A stretch of 64,000 bases of DNA from Chaetomium olivaceum (lineage: Eukaryota > Ascomycota > Sordariomycetes > Sordariales > Chaetomiaceae): contig JAYWVB010000009.1 in assembly GCA_039881045.1 (NCBI GenBank), forward strand, positions 62,001 to 126,000, written 5' to 3'. This document shows, piece after piece, positions 1 through 9,134 of this stretch. The translations under genes were made by a program, and so were the position numbers. Each line of letters starts with the position of its first letter. The first letter of the stretch is position 1. The notes beneath the pieces were generated by a model. That model searched no databases, was not told the DNA's origin, and saw only the letters and a list, made by a program, of their open reading frames with translations.

Positions 1-177
1 TGCGAAGAGTTCTCTGGTTTCGAACCCCAACCAGTTGGGGGCTTCGACGGCTCTATCTCACAGACTATCGAACTTGGTGTGAAAGCCCACCTGACGATCC
101 AGAACCGAACGATCTCCAACGAATGGCTGATCGTCATTGACTCACCACACGACCTCATCATCGGCCGAAATGGTTCG
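1..177 (+). pseudogene. Retroelement aspartic protease, C-terminal fragment (frame 1)
   Basis: Frame 1 is open from the window edge and encodes a retropepsin-like tail that includes the hydrophobic DLIIGR segment, which normally closes the protease fold just before the RT linker. The catalytic D(T/S)G lies upstream of the window. After the codons for G-R the frame drifts; the sequence expected next (K-W-F-D-L-H) appears one frame over. This fits loss of one A in the short A run near 169-171. A programmed frameshift is less likely because such shifts usually sit between gag and pol, not inside the protease end. Confidence 0.75.
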
Positions 178-188
178 ACCTACACGAC

Positions 189-3100
189 GTGCTGGTCGAC
201 TGTAAGCGTCGACGCTTGCTATTCCCACCCGAATGGGAGCCGAATCCCGAATGGATGCAGAAGATGGACATCCCGCTGGATCAGTCGCCGGTTGGACAGC
301 CAGACCCGAAAGTCATGGAAGACATCCGCCGGCGGGAGAAGCTGATGGAAGAAGAGGACTGTCGCCGCCGAGCCGGCAGGGCTGCAGTCAAGAGACGGAT
401 TGCCGAACTGGAGGCTATGGCGGAGCCCCAGCCGGAGCCGAAAGCCAGAACAGCACGCCAGAAGGTCACGATTCTGCCCCGATCGGTCAGGTTCACGGAA
501 CCCCCGTCGGTTGCAGCGCAGGATGAGGGCATCCGCAAAATGGAGCGCGCCCTACAGGGAACGCCACCCCCAACGAAGGCTGAGACCCCAGAGCGCGGGC
601 CGCGACCCCAACCAACGCCAGATCAGTCAAAACAGGGCGTGGATGCCCATGGACCGTATACCTTGAAGAGGGACCCTATCGGCTGGTATAAAGCAAGGCC
701 TCCCCACATTGCAATAATCAGCGCTGTCGCTTTCCGCAAAGCCAGCCAGCGCAAGAACGGGCCCCATACAGCGGCAACGGGAATTACCACCCTCCATGAA
801 ATCGACAGGATCTTGGAGTTGAAGACAGCCCTGGAGAGTGACGATGAGCGACTACAGCAACTAGCCCTTGAAAAGGTTCCGGAGTGTTACCACGATTGCC
901 TTGACGTGTTCAGCAAGGCAGAGTCTGATGCACTGCCCCCATTCCGGGCGAACGTGGACCACAAGATCGAACTGTTGCCGGGATCAAACCCTGAAGACCT
1001 GGGATACACTGGTTTGTGGAAGCTCTCCACCGAAGAGCTGGAGGCGGCCCGGAGATACATCACCGAGAACCTGGCGAAGGGATTCATCGAGCCAAGCAAC
1101 GCGCCATGGGCCGCCCCGATCCTCTTTGCTCTCAAGGGTGATGGAAGTCTCCGTTTCTGTGTCGATTACCGCAAGCTGAACGCGATGACGAAGAAAGACC
1201 AATATCCATTGCCCCTAATCGACGAGACGTTGGCCCGGATCGCCCAAGCAAAGGTCTTCACCAAGATCGATATCCGACAGGCCTTCCATCGGATCCGAAT
1301 CGCCCCTGAATGTGAAGATCTGACGACCTTTCGAACCCGGTATGGCGCATACAAGTTTAAAGTGATGCCCTTCGGCTTGACCAATGGCCCAGCGACTTTC
1401 CAGCGATTCATCAACAATACCCTGATGGGCTACCTTGACGACTTCTGTAGCGCATACATCGATGACATCCTGATCTTCTCGGCCACAGAAGAGGAACACA
1501 AGATCCATGTTCGCCGAGTGCTTGAACGCCTCCGCGAGGCAGGCCTGCAGGCCGACTTAAAGAAGTGCGAGTTTCACGTTACAGAGACCCGATTCCTGGG
1601 CTTTATCATCGGGACTGGCGGCGTCCGACCAGACCCCAAGAAGCTGGATGCAGTACGCCTCTGGCAGAGGCCAACCACAGTCAGGGAGGTGCAGTCCTTC
1701 CTTGGGTTCTGCAACTTCTACCGACGATTCGTGCGCGAATATGGGCGTGTTGCCCGCCCCCTGACTAACCTGACAAGAAAGAATACCCCGTTCGTTTGGA
1801 CTGACGATTGCCAACATGCGTTTGAGGACCTGAAGGAACGCCTCCTTGCCGAACCAGTTCTTGCCCACTTTCAGTATGGCCGGCCAACTCGTGTGGAAAC
1901 TGATGCTTCGCAAGGCGTGGTTGCCGGGGTGCTCTCCCAGCTGCAGGACGACATGCAATGGCACCCAATCGCCTACTTTTCGGAGACGATGCAGGGTGCA
2001 GAGGTCAATTACCATATCCACGATAAGGAGCTCCTGGCTGTGGTTCGAGCCTTACAGTGCTGGCGAGCCGAGCTGATCGGCCTGAAAAACGAGGACCCCT
2101 TTCTGATCGTTTCCGACCATGAAGCATTGAAGTACTTCAGCACAAAGAAGCTGCTGAACATCCGGCAAGCGGGCTGGGCCGAGCTGCTCTCGCAGTACAA
2201 CTTCCATATCACCTACCGACCAGGCAGCGAAAACGCCGCAGCTGACGCCCTCTCCCGGAAACTGGAAGATGCCACCACACAGAAGGCAAAGCGGGAAGCT
2301 TATCGTACAATGCAGATCTTTGCCCCAGTGCGGGCCGAAGACCGGGAGAAACAGGGCCCAACAATTGCGACAATTATGGCCCTGGACGAGGGAGTTCCTC
2401 CGCCGCCTGGCTCTGGGTTCCAGATGGTTGACGATCTCCTGGAAGCCAACCGCATGGCACCGGAACTGGAGGATTGGCGCGACCGCGCGCGCGCAGGTAA
2501 CTCGGAGTTCACTCTTCTGGGGGACCGACTTCTTCTCTGCCATGGGAGACTGGTGGTCCCGGCGGCCGACAACCTCCGCACCCGGGTAATCCAGGAGGTG
2601 CACTCCAGGTTGACCACGGCTCATCCAGGCCGGAACAAGACGACGCAGTTGGTCAAGGCAAGATACTGGTGGCCCAGGATGACCGGAGACATCGAAGTCT
2701 TCGTCGCCAACTGTATGCCGTGCCGATCCTCGAAGTATCCCCGCGACAAGACCCCTGGGCTCTTGAAACCGATTCCCCCGCCGCAGCGCTCCTGGGAATG
2801 CCTGGTCATGGACTTCAAGGAGTTCCCGCCCGATAAATACGGATTCGACAACGCGTTGGTAATGATGGACCGCCTGGGGAAGGCGCCCTGGACTGTACCT
2901 TGCAAGAAAAGCGCTACGGCCCGCGATGCAGCGAGAATGTACTACGAGGGACCCTACCGGATGTTCGGCCTCCCAAAGGAAGTCATTACGGACCGAGGGC
3001 CACAGTTCCGGGCCGACTTCATCGATGAGCTTTCCCGCATCCTGGGTATCGAGTGGAAGCTCGCTACGGCGGGTCACCACCAGACCGCAGGCCAGGTCGA

Positions 3101-4010
3101 GAACCTGAACCAGTATATTGACCAGCGGTTGCGGCCATACGTCAGCCATTTCCAAGACAATTGGTCCCGCGCGATCCCAGCGATGGATGCGGTGCAAATG
3201 TCTCTCCCGCACGACAGCACTGGCTTGCAGCCCCATGAGGTGTTGTTCGGCTTCCCGATGCCGATGCCCTTTGACTGGGAATCGAGAACCAAGGACTTCG
3301 CTGATTGTACCCCTACAGAGCGGTTGTCCCGGGAGGCCGCACAGGAAGCCGCACGTCGTATCCAAGGTTACGTTGACTACGCGCGTGGCATGATCCAGAA
3401 GGCTCAGGACCGACAAGCCGAGCAGGCGAACCGTCATCGCCGAGTGCCTGATTTTGACGTCGGCGACCACGTGGTCATTGTCAAGCAGTCCGAACTGACT
3501 GGTCGACCAAGCGACAAGCTATCTTTCCCAGTCACCCAGCAACACTATAAGATCTTGGGGAAGACTGCTACAGGGGCCTACCGTTTGGACGTCCCGGAAT
3601 CCTGGCGGGGATCAGCCGAGTTTACTGCTGACCGGCTACGACGGTATCCAAACAATCCGCTCCCTGGCCAGGCGGCAGAGAACCCACCTGGTGAAGATGT
3701 TGCTGGCGAGAAGGAATGGGAAGTTGAGAAGATCGTAGCGAGTCGTACGCATTACGGCAAGCTCCAGTACCAGGCGCAATGGCGCGGTTGGGACCCCGAT
3801 GCCGAATGGTACCCGGCTAGCGATTTCCGCAACGCGCCGGCGGAGCTCAAGCGATTCCACGACGAATACCCAGAGCAGGCCGGCCCGCCAGTGCGTCTGG
3901 ACGAGTGGCTGTTGGCTGCAGCCGAGGACCGGTTCGCGGAGCCGCACCCAGATGACGACCGACCAGCGGCTGGAGGACGGAAGCTGCGACGCTCGCGGAA
4001 GAAGAAATGA
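189..4010 (+). CDS. Retroelement Pol polyprotein: RT, RNase H, integrase, chromodomain
   Basis: The open frame is 1273 codons; its left end is a read-through point, not a true start. The reverse transcriptase has the YIDD active site near residue 423. RNase H starts near ETDASQG. Integrase has an HHCC zinc finger (about residues 812-848) and catalytic D875, D935 and E971, a DD35E spacing. A C-terminal chromodomain (about residues 1176-1230, W-R-G-W core) marks it as a chromovirus; in this group the domain is known to bias integration towards certain chromatin. No stop interrupts RT to chromodomain, so this part could be functional. The upstream frame break would prevent normal expression unless it is a sequencing error. 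Confidence 0.93.
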   Translation: MLVDCKRRRLLFPPEWEPNPEWMQKMDIPLDQSPVGQPDPKVMEDIRRREKLMEEEDCRRRAGRAAVKRRIAELEAMAEPQPEPKARTARQKVTILPRSVRFTEPPSVAAQDEGIRKMERALQGTPPPTKAETPERGPRPQPTPDQSKQGVDAHGPYTLKRDPIGWYKARPPHIAIISAVAFRKASQRKNGPHTAATGITTLHEIDRILELKTALESDDERLQQLALEKVPECYHDCLDVFSKAESDALPPFRANVDHKIELLPGSNPEDLGYTGLWKLSTEELEAARRYITENLAKGFIEPSNAPWAAPILFALKGDGSLRFCVDYRKLNAMTKKDQYPLPLIDETLARIAQAKVFTKIDIRQAFHRIRIAPECEDLTTFRTRYGAYKFKVMPFGLTNGPATFQRFINNTLMGYLDDFCSAYIDDILIFSATEEEHKIHVRRVLERLREAGLQADLKKCEFHVTETRFLGFIIGTGGVRPDPKKLDAVRLWQRPTTVREVQSFLGFCNFYRRFVREYGRVARPLTNLTRKNTPFVWTDDCQHAFEDLKERLLAEPVLAHFQYGRPTRVETDASQGVVAGVLSQLQDDMQWHPIAYFSETMQGAEVNYHIHDKELLAVVRALQCWRAELIGLKNEDPFLIVSDHEALKYFSTKKLLNIRQAGWAELLSQYNFHITYRPGSENAAADALSRKLEDATTQKAKREAYRTMQIFAPVRAEDREKQGPTIATIMALDEGVPPPPGSGFQMVDDLLEANRMAPELEDWRDRARAGNSEFTLLGDRLLLCHGRLVVPAADNLRTRVIQEVHSRLTTAHPGRNKTTQLVKARYWWPRMTGDIEVFVANCMPCRSSKYPRDKTPGLLKPIPPPQRSWECLVMDFKEFPPDKYGFDNALVMMDRLGKAPWTVPCKKSATARDAARMYYEGPYRMFGLPKEVITDRGPQFRADFIDELSRILGIEWKLATAGHHQTAGQVENLNQYIDQRLRPYVSHFQDNWSRAIPAMDAVQMSLPHDSTGLQPHEVLFGFPMPMPFDWESRTKDFADCTPTERLSREAAQEAARRIQGYVDYARGMIQKAQDRQAEQANRHRRVPDFDVGDHVVIVKQSELTGRPSDKLSFPVTQQHYKILGKTATGAYRLDVPESWRGSAEFTADRLRRYPNNPLPGQAAENPPGEDVAGEKEWEVEKIVASRTHYGKLQYQAQWRGWDPDAEWYPASDFRNAPAELKRFHDEYPEQAGPPVRLDEWLLAAAEDRFAEPHPDDDRPAAGGRKLRRSRKKK

Positions 4011-4043
4011 GACTGTCAAGGAACGATAGCTGAGCTATGTACT

Positions 4044-4062
4044 AAAGCTCGAGGCGAGCTTT
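4044..4062 (+). other. Perfect hairpin in retroelement 3' untranslated region
   Basis: An 8-bp stem (AAAGCTCG / CGAGCTTT) with an AGG loop is followed at once by a T run and the G-rich polypurine tract. It lies between the Pol stop codon and the LTR. Its role is unknown; it could help in 3' processing or priming. Chance is possible but a perfect 8-bp stem exactly here is notable. Confidence 0.6.
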
Positions 4063-4065
4063 TTT

Positions 4066-4075
4066 GGGGGGGGGG
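4066..4075 (+). other. Polypurine tract (plus-strand primer site)
   Basis: A run of ten G lies one base before the LTR start TGTGA. This is the position where LTR elements keep the RNase H-resistant purine tract that primes plus-strand DNA synthesis. Confidence 0.75.
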
Positions 4076-4076
4076 T

Positions 4077-4275
4077 TGTGACGGAAAGCGCACCCAGGGT
4101 TGGGGTTTGGAGGTGCACTTCCGCATCCGGACTAGCTCCGTTCTGGCCATGCCTTCTCGCGTTGCCAACGCGCTATCTTGTATCTTTCCTCTCTTTCTTC
4201 AGCTTTCGATTAGCAGAATTGAGTCAGCATACGCAGTGCCCTTGTGCCTCGCCTAGATGTTACTCGTCCCTCACA
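4077..4275 (+). repeat. 3' LTR of the chromovirus (199 bp)
   Basis: It begins TGTGA and ends TCACA, a perfect 5-bp inverted repeat with the canonical TG..CA ends. It is preceded by the polypurine tract. The base after it begins sequence collinear with pogo copy 2 at 6201, which fixes the right boundary. The last bases of the 5' LTR would confirm the ends, but are not in the window. Confidence 0.88.
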
Positions 4276-5899
4276 CTTGCGCTTGAAGCTCTCAAGAAAG
4301 ACCCTAAACTTTCTGTCCGAAAAGCTTCTGCGATCTACGAGGTCTCACGAAGCTCGCTCCGCGACCGACGCGCCGGAAAGCAACCACGACGCGAAATACC
4401 AGCCAACCTTCGAAAACTGACTGACTTTGAAGAGCAAGTCCTTCTTGAGAGAGTACTCGACCTTGATGCGCGAGGATTTCAGCCCCAGCTCTCGGACCTT
4501 CGAGAAATGGCCGATCGCCTTCGGGCCGCACGCGGCGCGTCGGGCGTCGGACCCCGATGGGCAAACGGTTTCGTAAAGCGACATTCCAAGGTTACGACGC
4601 GTTTCCGACGCCGAATCGATTACAAGAGAGCCCAATGCGAAGATCCCGACGTAGTAAACGCGTGGTTTCGGCTCGTACGCAACGTAATCGATAAATACGC
4701 GATCCAAGAGGGGGACATCTACAACTTCGACGAGACTGGGTTCCAGATGGGCATACTTTCGAGTGCAAAGGTCGTGACGAGCTCCGAGCGACGTGGACGG
4801 CCTCGCACAAAGCAGCCTGGCAATCGAGAGTGGGTTACGGTGATCCAAGCTGTGTGTGCGGATGGCTGGGTCGTGCCGCCGTACTTTGTCGTCAAGGGGA
4901 AAAACCACCTCCTCCCTTGGTACCAGGACAGCCGGTTCCAGCCCGAATGGAGAGTCCATACAAGCGAGAATGGCTGGACAACAAATGAGATTGGCCTCGA
5001 TTGGCTAAAACATTTCGACGAGGCTACCAAACGCCGTACGAGAGGGGTACATCGACTGCTCATCCTTGACGGCCACGAAAGCCACCACTCGGTCGACTTC
5101 GAAGATTTCTGCAAGGCCAACAACATTGTTACACTTTGCATGCCTCCCCATTCTTCCCACTTTCTCCAGCCTCTTGATGTTGGGTGTTTTAGTCCGCTCA
5201 AGGCCTCGTACGGCAAGCGGATTGAGCAGATGATGCGGATGCAGATCACCCACATTACGAAGGAGGACTTCTTCGACGCGTTTGTCGAGGCATTTCACGC
5301 TTCAATCACAGCGAACAACATACGAGCGGGCTTTAGAGCAACTGGCCTTGTTCCTTTTGACCCTGAATTGGTAGTTTCTTGCCTCGACCCTAAGCCACTT
5401 ACCCCATCTCCTCCAAACTCGCGTCCCGGGAACAGCCTCGACTTGGGCCCTGAAGACCCCATCCAATGCGTACGACGCGACCAAGAGCTCCATCACTCTC
5501 AAGCGGAAGATCGAGAACCATCAAGGTAGCTCTCCGACTCACATTTTCGACATCATCGACTTGCAGGCCAAGAGCATCTCAAAATTGGCACATGAAATGG
5601 TGTTACTCCGAGCTGAGGCCCAGGAACTTCGTACAGCAAATGAGCGACTAAGCAAGCGCCGTAGGACAAAGAAAACGCGTCTGCAGGAAGGAGGATCACT
5701 TAGTTTACAAGAGGCAAAGGGTTTGATGGCTGACCGGGGACTTGGTGATAAGGACTGCGAGGAAACGTCAGGGAGTAGTGGTTGTATAACAGTGGGTGGG
5801 CCACGCATTCGGCTCTGCAGCAACTGCAAGAAGCCCGGCCACAATGCGCGGACATGTCAAGTAGTTTGCGAGATGTCTGAAGACAGTGACTCCGAGTAG
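4276..5899 (+). pseudogene. pogo transposase copy 1, 5' truncated and frameshifted
   Basis: The N-terminal psq-type and CENP-B-type helix-turn-helix DNA-binding domains are followed by a DDE_1 catalytic core. The three acidic residues are coded at 4729 (FDETGF), 5068 (LDGHES) and 5176 (PLDVGC); 35 residues separate the last two, as in Fot1-like elements. An extra G at 5428-5430 (three G, two in copy 2) shifts the frame and gives a stop at 5529. The correct C-terminus continues in another frame at 5561-5899 with a coiled-coil-like segment and a CCHC zinc knuckle (C-x2-C-x4-H-x4-C). The first codons lie beyond the retroelement. Not functional as it stands. Confidence 0.9.
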
Positions 5900-6006
5900 T
5901 TTTAATTGATTTGAGTTGTTGTGGCTGAATTGACTTACACAAAGTGGTTGAGGTCCGGGAAAAGTGGGCGCTTCGTTATGGTGGGCGCTTCGTTATGCAA
6001 GTACGT
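4276..6006 (+). mobile_element. pogo/Fot1-type DNA transposon, copy 1 (5' end cut off by retroelement)
   Basis: Sequence from 4276 matches copy 2 from 6201 onward. About the first 130 bp (5' TIR and start codon) are displaced upstream of the retroelement, outside the window. The 3' TIR ends at 6006 followed by a TA target dinucleotide. Its two inner TIR boxes differ from copy 2 by the same four-base change in each box. Together with copy 2 it forms a tandem pair separated by a 63-bp AT-rich spacer (6007-6069). Confidence 0.9.
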
Positions 6007-6069
6007 TAAATCGAAACTTAGAGGATATATAGGAATTAGTAAGATAATTATAAAAGTTAAATGGAATTA
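6007..6069. other. AT-rich spacer between the two pogo copies
   Basis: 63 bp, strongly AT-rich, no coding signal. With 7933-7974 and 13981-14180 it looks like an older AT-rich sequence, perhaps a RIP-mutated repeat, into which the GC-richer elements inserted. Confidence 0.6.
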
Positions 6070-6117
6070 ACGTACTTGCATAACGAGTGGCCCACCATAA
6101 CGAGTGGGCCACTTTTC
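6070..6117 (+). repeat. 5' terminal inverted repeat of pogo copy 2
   Basis: 48 bp, identical to the reverse complement of 7885-7932. It contains two near-identical direct boxes of about 17 bp starting ATAACGAG, a layout that suggests two transposase binding sites per end. Confidence 0.93.
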
Positions 6118-6167
6118 TTCCTTTTGCAACCTCCCAACTTCATCACGAATTTCCTTCACAATGCAAA

Positions 6168-7825
6168 ATGGAACCTCTTCCAAAAGAGAGTCGTATAATC
6201 CTTGCGCTTGAAGCTCTTAAAAAAGACTCTAAACTTTCCGTACGGAAGGCTGCTACGATTTACGAGATTCCACGAAGCTCACTGCGACACCGACGCGCTG
6301 GAAAGCAACCACGACCCGAAATACCAGCTAACCTTCGAAAATTGACCGACTTGGAGGAACAAGTCCTTCTTGAGAGGGTACTCGACCTTGATGCGCGAGG
6401 ATTTCAGCCCCAGCTCTCCGACCTTCGAGAAATGGCCGATCGCCTTCGGGCCGCACGCGGCGCGTCGCCCGTCGGACCCCGATGGGCAAACGGTTTCGTA
6501 AAGCGACATTCCAAGGTTACAACGCGTTTCCGACGTCAAATCGATTATCAGAGGGCCCAATGCGAAGATCCCGACGTGGTAAACGCGTGGTTTCGGCTCG
6601 TACGCAACGTAATCGACAAATACGCGATCCAAGAGGGGGATATCTACAACTTCGACGAGACTGGGTTCCAGATGGGCATGCTTTCGAGTGCAAAGGTCGT
6701 GACGAGCTCCGAGCGCCGTGGGAGGCCGCGCACAAAGCAGCCTGGCAATCGGGAGTGGGTTACGGTGATCCAAGCTGTGTGTGTGCGGATGGCTGGGTCG
6801 TGCCGCCGTACTTTGTCGTCAAGAGGAAAAACCACCTCCTCCCCTGGTACCAGGACAGCCGATTCCAGCCCGAATGGAGAGTCCACACAAGCGAAAATGG
6901 CTGGACAACAAATGAGATTGGCGTCGATTGGCTAAAACATTTCGACCAGGCTACCAAACGCCGTACGAGAGGGGTACATCGACTGCTTATCCTCGACGGC
7001 CACGAAAGCCACCACTCGATCGACTTCGAAGATTTCTGCAAGGCCAACAACATTATTACACTTTGCATGCCTCCCCATTCTTCCCACTTTCTCCAGCCCC
7101 TCGATGTTGGGTGTTTTAGTCGGCTTAAGGCCTTGTACGGCAAGCAGATTGAGCAGATGATGCGGATGCAGATCACCCACATTACGAAGGAGGACTTCTT
7201 CGACGCGTTTGTCGAGGCATTTCACGCTTCCGTCACAGCGAACAACATACGAGCGGGCTTTAGAGCAACTGGCCTAGTTCCTTTTGACCCTAAATTGGTA
7301 GTTTCTTGCCTCGACCCTAAGCCACTTACCCCATCTCCTCCAAACTCGCGTCCCGGAACAGCCTCGACCTGGGCCCTGAAGACCCCATCCAATGCGTACG
7401 ACGCGACCAAGAGCTCCATCACTCTCAAGCGGAAGATCGAGAACCATCAAGGTAGCTCTCCGACTCACATTTTCGACATCATCGACTTGCAGGCCAAGAG
7501 CATCTCAAAGTTGGCACATGAAATGGTGTTGCTCCGAGCTGAGGCCCAGGAACTTCGTACAGCAAATGAGCAACTAAGCAAGCGCCGTAGGACAAAGAAA
7601 ACGCGTCTGCAGGAAGGAGGATCACTTAGTTTAAAAGAGGCAAAGGGTTTGATGGCTGATCGGGGACTTGGTGATAAGGACTGCGAGGAAACGTTTGGGA
7701 GTAGTGGTTGTAAAACAGTGGGTGGGCCACGCATTCGGCTCTGCAGCAACTGCAAGAAGCCCGGCCACAATGCACGAACATGTCAAGTAGTTTGCGAGAT
7801 GTCTGAAGACAGTGACTCCGAGTAG
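6168..7825 (+). pseudogene. pogo transposase copy 2, frameshifted by a TG repeat gain
   Basis: The start ATG at 6168 opens a transposase with two HTH domains, DDE_1 core and C-terminal CCHC zinc knuckle, highly similar to copy 1. A two-base gain in a short (TG)n run at about 6776-6784 moves the frame: the N-terminal part runs out at 6935 and the rest continues to the stop at 7825. Outside that site the frame is intact, including the C-terminal region that is shifted in copy 1. So the two copies are broken at different places, and each shows the intact state of the other's lesion. Confidence 0.9.
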
Positions 7826-7884
7826 TTTCAATTGATTTGAGTTGTTGTGGCTGAATTGACTTACACGAGGTGGTTGAGGTCCGG

Positions 7885-7932
7885 GAAAAGTGGCCCACTC
7901 GTTATGGTGGGCCACTCGTTATGCAAGTACGT
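7885..7932 (-). repeat. 3' terminal inverted repeat of pogo copy 2
   Basis: Perfect inverted partner of 6070-6117, with the same internal duplicated boxes, followed by TA. Confidence 0.93.
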
Positions 7933-8405
7933 TATAATATTAAGAGAGCTAGAGCCGTTAACTAAATATGATAATCCTGTCCGGAGGACAATATTGCGCT
8001 CAAACTTTTGGAAATTACTATACGAAATTGATAAGGAAATTACTATGCAAAATTGATAAGGAAATGCTCGTTATCGCGAGTTTCGATTGGTTCGTAAGCA
8101 TGCTCCAGCTGGAAGCTCCTGTTTATTCAATCCATCCATCCATGCCCTCGCAATCCGCTCGACCATCGCGACCATCGCAACTCCCGCCGTTTGCACATCT
8201 GCCGCTTTTCAATTCCAGTCGTTCTATGGAAGACGTGATAGTCGTTCTGGCCGGCACCGTCGAGGCGGCTGCGGAGGCGGCTGTGGCACGAAAGACATGT
8301 AGCAAATGCAATACCGAGCAAAACATTGATCAGTTTCTCCATGCCCGCGGGAACGGAAGGATTGTCGTCAACTGTCTAAGTTGCCGGCACAAGAGCAAGC
8401 TTCAT

Positions 8406-8453
8406 GTGATAATTCTGGTTACGATCATGTTTTCCTCAGCTAACCTATCGCAG
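8406..8453 (+). other. Probable intron in Helitron leader
   Basis: GTGATA donor, GCTAAC branch site and CGCAG acceptor within 48 bp. The translation across it is hydrophobic and unlike its flanks. Because the length is divisible by three, retention does not shift the frame. Confidence 0.6.
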
Positions 8454-8900
8454 GTTGAAGCGTCGCGAGCGAGCATTGAGATTTCTCGCGCAATCGCCCG
8501 CGGAGATGATTCTCCCCTTGCTTTCGCACCGGCGCTTGCACCTGGGCCTCGACGGAACCTTACGCACGGCGTCCTTGCTGAAATGTATCACGAAAGGGGC
8601 CGTGTTTCTACAGATACCCCGGAAACGGCAGCCGCTCGGGATCAACGATTGACAATCCAGCGACGCCACCGCGTGGAACGACGCCATGGCGTGCAGCCTT
8701 CGCAAACCCCGACGTTAAGCAGCTTGATTGGACGAGAACAGCAGCTCAATGCTGAGGACGAGGCGCCTACGACCAGCCGAGGCGATTTGCTACCCGTGCA
8801 AGCCGCTGAGGGAGACCATTTGGGTGGTGACGCGGATGACTTGCGACGCACACCGCCACGCCGTGGACGCCCTCCCAAACGCCGTTCTCCGTCTACGTCT

Positions 8901-9134
8901 TCGGCTCGGTCTCGCGGGCGCCCTCGCGGACGCCCTCGGCTAGCACGCAATCCCGTCGGCCGCCCACGCACGCAAAACTTCTCCGAAGACAACCCTCCGC
9001 GCGAATTCAACGAACCCGCGGCTCAGTCTCGCGGACGCCCTCGCGGACGTCCTCGACTAGCACGCAATCCCACCGGCCGCCCACGCACGCACAACCTCCC
9101 CGAAGGAAATCTTCCACGCGAATTTAACGAACCC
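8901..9134 (+). repeat. Tandem duplication (2 x 117 bp) coding for AT-hook blocks
   Basis: Two 117-bp units (8901-9017, 9018-9134) each encode 39 residues with R-G-R-P-R-G-R-P-R and a second G-R-P-R. The period is a multiple of three, and most differences are synonymous or mild, so protein-level constraint after duplication is likely. Confidence 0.85.

Larger units (their letters stand above)
1..4275 (+). mobile_element. Ty3/gypsy chromovirus retrotransposon, 3' part (5' end outside window)
   Basis: The left edge cuts into the protease region. The order protease, reverse transcriptase, RNase H, integrase, chromodomain, polypurine tract and LTR is that of a fungal chromovirus. The 3' boundary is set by the LTR (4077-4275), which has 5-bp inverted ends TGTGA/TCACA. 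It is followed directly by the inside of a pogo transposase gene, so this element inserted into pogo copy 1. The frame is broken once, between protease and RT. Gag and the 5' LTR are off the window, so element age cannot be judged by comparing LTRs. Confidence 0.93.
6070..7932 (+). mobile_element. pogo/Fot1-type DNA transposon, complete copy 2 (1863 bp)
   Basis: It is bounded by perfect 48-bp terminal inverted repeats (6070-6117 and 7885-7932) and flanked by TA on both sides (6068-6069 and 7933-7934), the target duplication of the Tc1/mariner/pogo superfamily. It holds one transposase gene. Its base composition is balanced, unlike the AT-rich sequence on either side. Confidence 0.95.

Noticed and set aside
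2052..3470. 472-codon open frame on the minus strand
   Set aside because: It is antisense to the integrase and RT part of the retroelement; long shadow frames are common opposite GC-rich coding sequence, and its translation has no domain.
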